41,807 nt of DNA, taken from Candidatus Bathyarchaeota archaeon (GTDB lineage Archaea; Thermoproteota; Bathyarchaeia; TCS64). A model generated the notes under the pieces. It saw nothing but the letters and a program-made list of their open reading frames with translations, searched no databases and was not told the DNA's origin. The DNA lies in NCBI GenBank assembly GCA_016783485.1, contig JADHWM010000011.1, positions 1 through 41,807 on the forward strand, given 5' to 3'. This document shows, one piece after another, positions 41,075 through 41,807 of the stretch (positions within the stretch are counted from its first letter, which is position 1; each line of letters begins with the position of its first letter). Position numbers and translations under genes: made by a program.

Positions 41075-41092
41075 GTCTCATAATAATGGGAC
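41075..41092. promoter_or_regulatory. 18-bp imperfect palindrome, copy 5 of 5
   Basis: The core GTCTCATAATAATGGGAC is preceded by TTTC and followed by AAAAAG. Seven pairs form if G-T is allowed. It lies between the threonine-synthase-like gene end (41131) and the promoter of the ECF S gene on the same strand, about 90 bp upstream of its start. Confidence 0.65.
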
Positions 41093-41130
41093 AAAAAGAG
41101 GGGGATGATGCTGTTCCGATCCACAATCCG

Positions 41131-41807
41131 CTACATTAGGGATTGGAGTTCCTCAAGGGCGTCTAGCACCTTCCTGCCCTTCTCAGTCAGCTCGAGATAT
41201 CTCCTCTTCCCCTCCGCAGAGGAGTCGACGAGCCCCCTGGACTCCAGGTCCGAGAGGTGCTGATACACGGCTCCCAGGGTCATCTCCTTCCCCAGCTCTT
41301 TCCAGAGGGCGTAACCGTATGTCTTCTTCGACGCTATCCGTCTCAGTATTCTCTCCTTGGTTGCGAGCCTGATCCCCAACCCCGGGGATTTTCTCCTGAG
41401 GTTGAGGCTCCGGATGATATCGTTGGTCTTCAGGCCACTGCTGGTGATTATGCTCACGACGGTGTCCGAGCGATCTATGACGCCACCTTTAAGGAGCTCT
41501 GGGATGAAGGCCACCGAGGCGGCGCTAGCGGGCTCAGCGAAGATACCCTCGTGTCTGGCTATTTCCTTACCGTAGTCGATCATAGCTGAGTCCGGGACGG
41601 TCACTGAGAGGCCGTCAGATTCATGGAGGGCGCTCAAGGCGGCGGCCCCGAACATGGGCCTCAGCACACGTATCGCAGTGGCGACTGTGTCTCCCGATTC
41701 GAGGAAAAGCGGCTCCTCGATATGTTTGTTGAACGCATCGGCTATTGGGGCGCAGCCCTCCGCCTGGACGCCGATGAGACGGGGCTTCGAGTCGATTTTC
41801 CCCGCCT
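41131..41807 (-). CDS. threonine synthase-like PLP enzyme fused to a C-terminal winged helix (partial)
   Basis: The gene runs off the window, so only the last 224 or so codons are seen. The upstream part has the threonine-synthase/TrpB-type end of a fold-type II PLP enzyme: PRLIGVQAEGCAPIADAF, SGDTVATAIRVLRP, IFAEPASAASVAF, then VVSIITSSGLK. After about residue 130 of the visible part the chain continues into a winged helix with YGYALWKELG, TLGAVYQHLSDLESRGLV and the wing RRYLELTEKGRKVLDAL, which resembles PadR-family DNA-binding domains. The full reading frame is continuous. The fusion may let the enzyme act as its own regulator or bind DNA in response to threonine, which is inference. Confidence 0.8.
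   Translation of the reverse strand, partial: AGKIDSKPRLIGVQAEGCAPIADAFNKHIEEPLFLESGDTVATAIRVLRPMFGAAALSALHESDGLSVTVPDSAMIDYGKEIARHEGIFAEPASAASVAFIPELLKGGVIDRSDTVVSIITSSGLKTNDIIRSLNLRRKSPGLGIRLATKERILRRIASKKTYGYALWKELGKEMTLGAVYQHLSDLESRGLVDSSAEGKRRYLELTEKGRKVLDALEELQSLM

Noticed and set aside
1-41807. tRNA, rRNA, CRISPR arrays, insertion sequences
   Set aside because: Looked for tRNA T-loop signatures, regularly spaced repeats and transposase motifs on both strands in the gaps; none found.

Overview
The window reads as a piece of an archaeal chromosome. It carries a TATA-binding protein gene, a gene for the beta subunit of transcription factor E (TFE), an archaeal-type signal peptidase, an archaeal topoisomerase I, NucS, a probable tetraether lipid synthase and an archaeal protein-lysine methyltransferase. 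Promoters are archaeal: AT-rich TATA boxes lie about 25-30 bp ahead of starts, and several messages look leaderless. The gene set fits an anaerobic or microaerobic member of the Thermoproteota (TACK), for example a Bathyarchaeia-like lineage. No rRNA or other taxonomic marker is present, so that placement is inference. No tRNA, rRNA, CRISPR array, insertion sequence or prophage was seen.

Layout. 1-5.4 kb: small housekeeping and hypothetical genes (nitroreductase, DUF131, HAD, DUF123 nuclease-like, lysine methyltransferase, 3-methyladenine glycosylase), ending in a decayed second copy of the glycosylase tail and an A/C-rich tract. 5.4-10.3 kb: a peptide and amino-acid catabolic block (M14-type deacylase, M20 amidohydrolase, class V aminotransferase fold enzyme, frameshifted DUF169 gene). 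10.3-15.7 kb: YbaK-type deacylase, methyltransferase, glycosyltransferase 2, Asp/Glu racemase and a large DUF2079 membrane protein. 15.9-18.3 kb: a compact operon of an unknown small protein, TBP, TFE-beta and a signal peptidase with a multi-span C-terminal extension. 18.3-24.5 kb: a redox block with an HdrC-HdrB-FdhA operon, an NDH-2 type dehydrogenase and a CoA-disulfide-reductase-like flavoprotein. 24.6-30 kb: diaminopentanoate-dehydrogenase-like enzyme, topoisomerase I with an overlapping zinc-ribbon gene, and a duplicated-domain surface protein. 30-37.2 kb: small zinc proteins, an MBL hydrolase, NucS, an aminotransferase, winged-helix regulators, and the wreckage of a threonine-to-glycine pathway (truncated kbl next to a multiply broken tdh). 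37.6-41.8 kb: tetraether-synthase-like radical SAM enzyme, a membrane cytochrome/molybdopterin fusion, an ECF transporter S subunit, and a threonine-synthase-like enzyme fused to a winged helix and cut by the window edge.

The most unexpected signal is not a gene. An 18-bp imperfect palindrome, close to GTCTCAT-N4-ATGGGAC and usually flanked by TTTT on one side and A-rich sequence on the other, occurs in five intergenic places with identical spacing. Four of the five lie shortly upstream of a gene start, so it could mark a regulon or be a family of small extragenic palindromes. A second dispersed element of 38 bp (33 identical positions) occurs at 30.9 kb and, inverted, at 37.4 kb.

Coordinates include stop codons. 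Starts were moved from the longest possible reading frame where promoter position, Shine-Dalgarno sequence or family length argued for it, and the reason is given in each entry.
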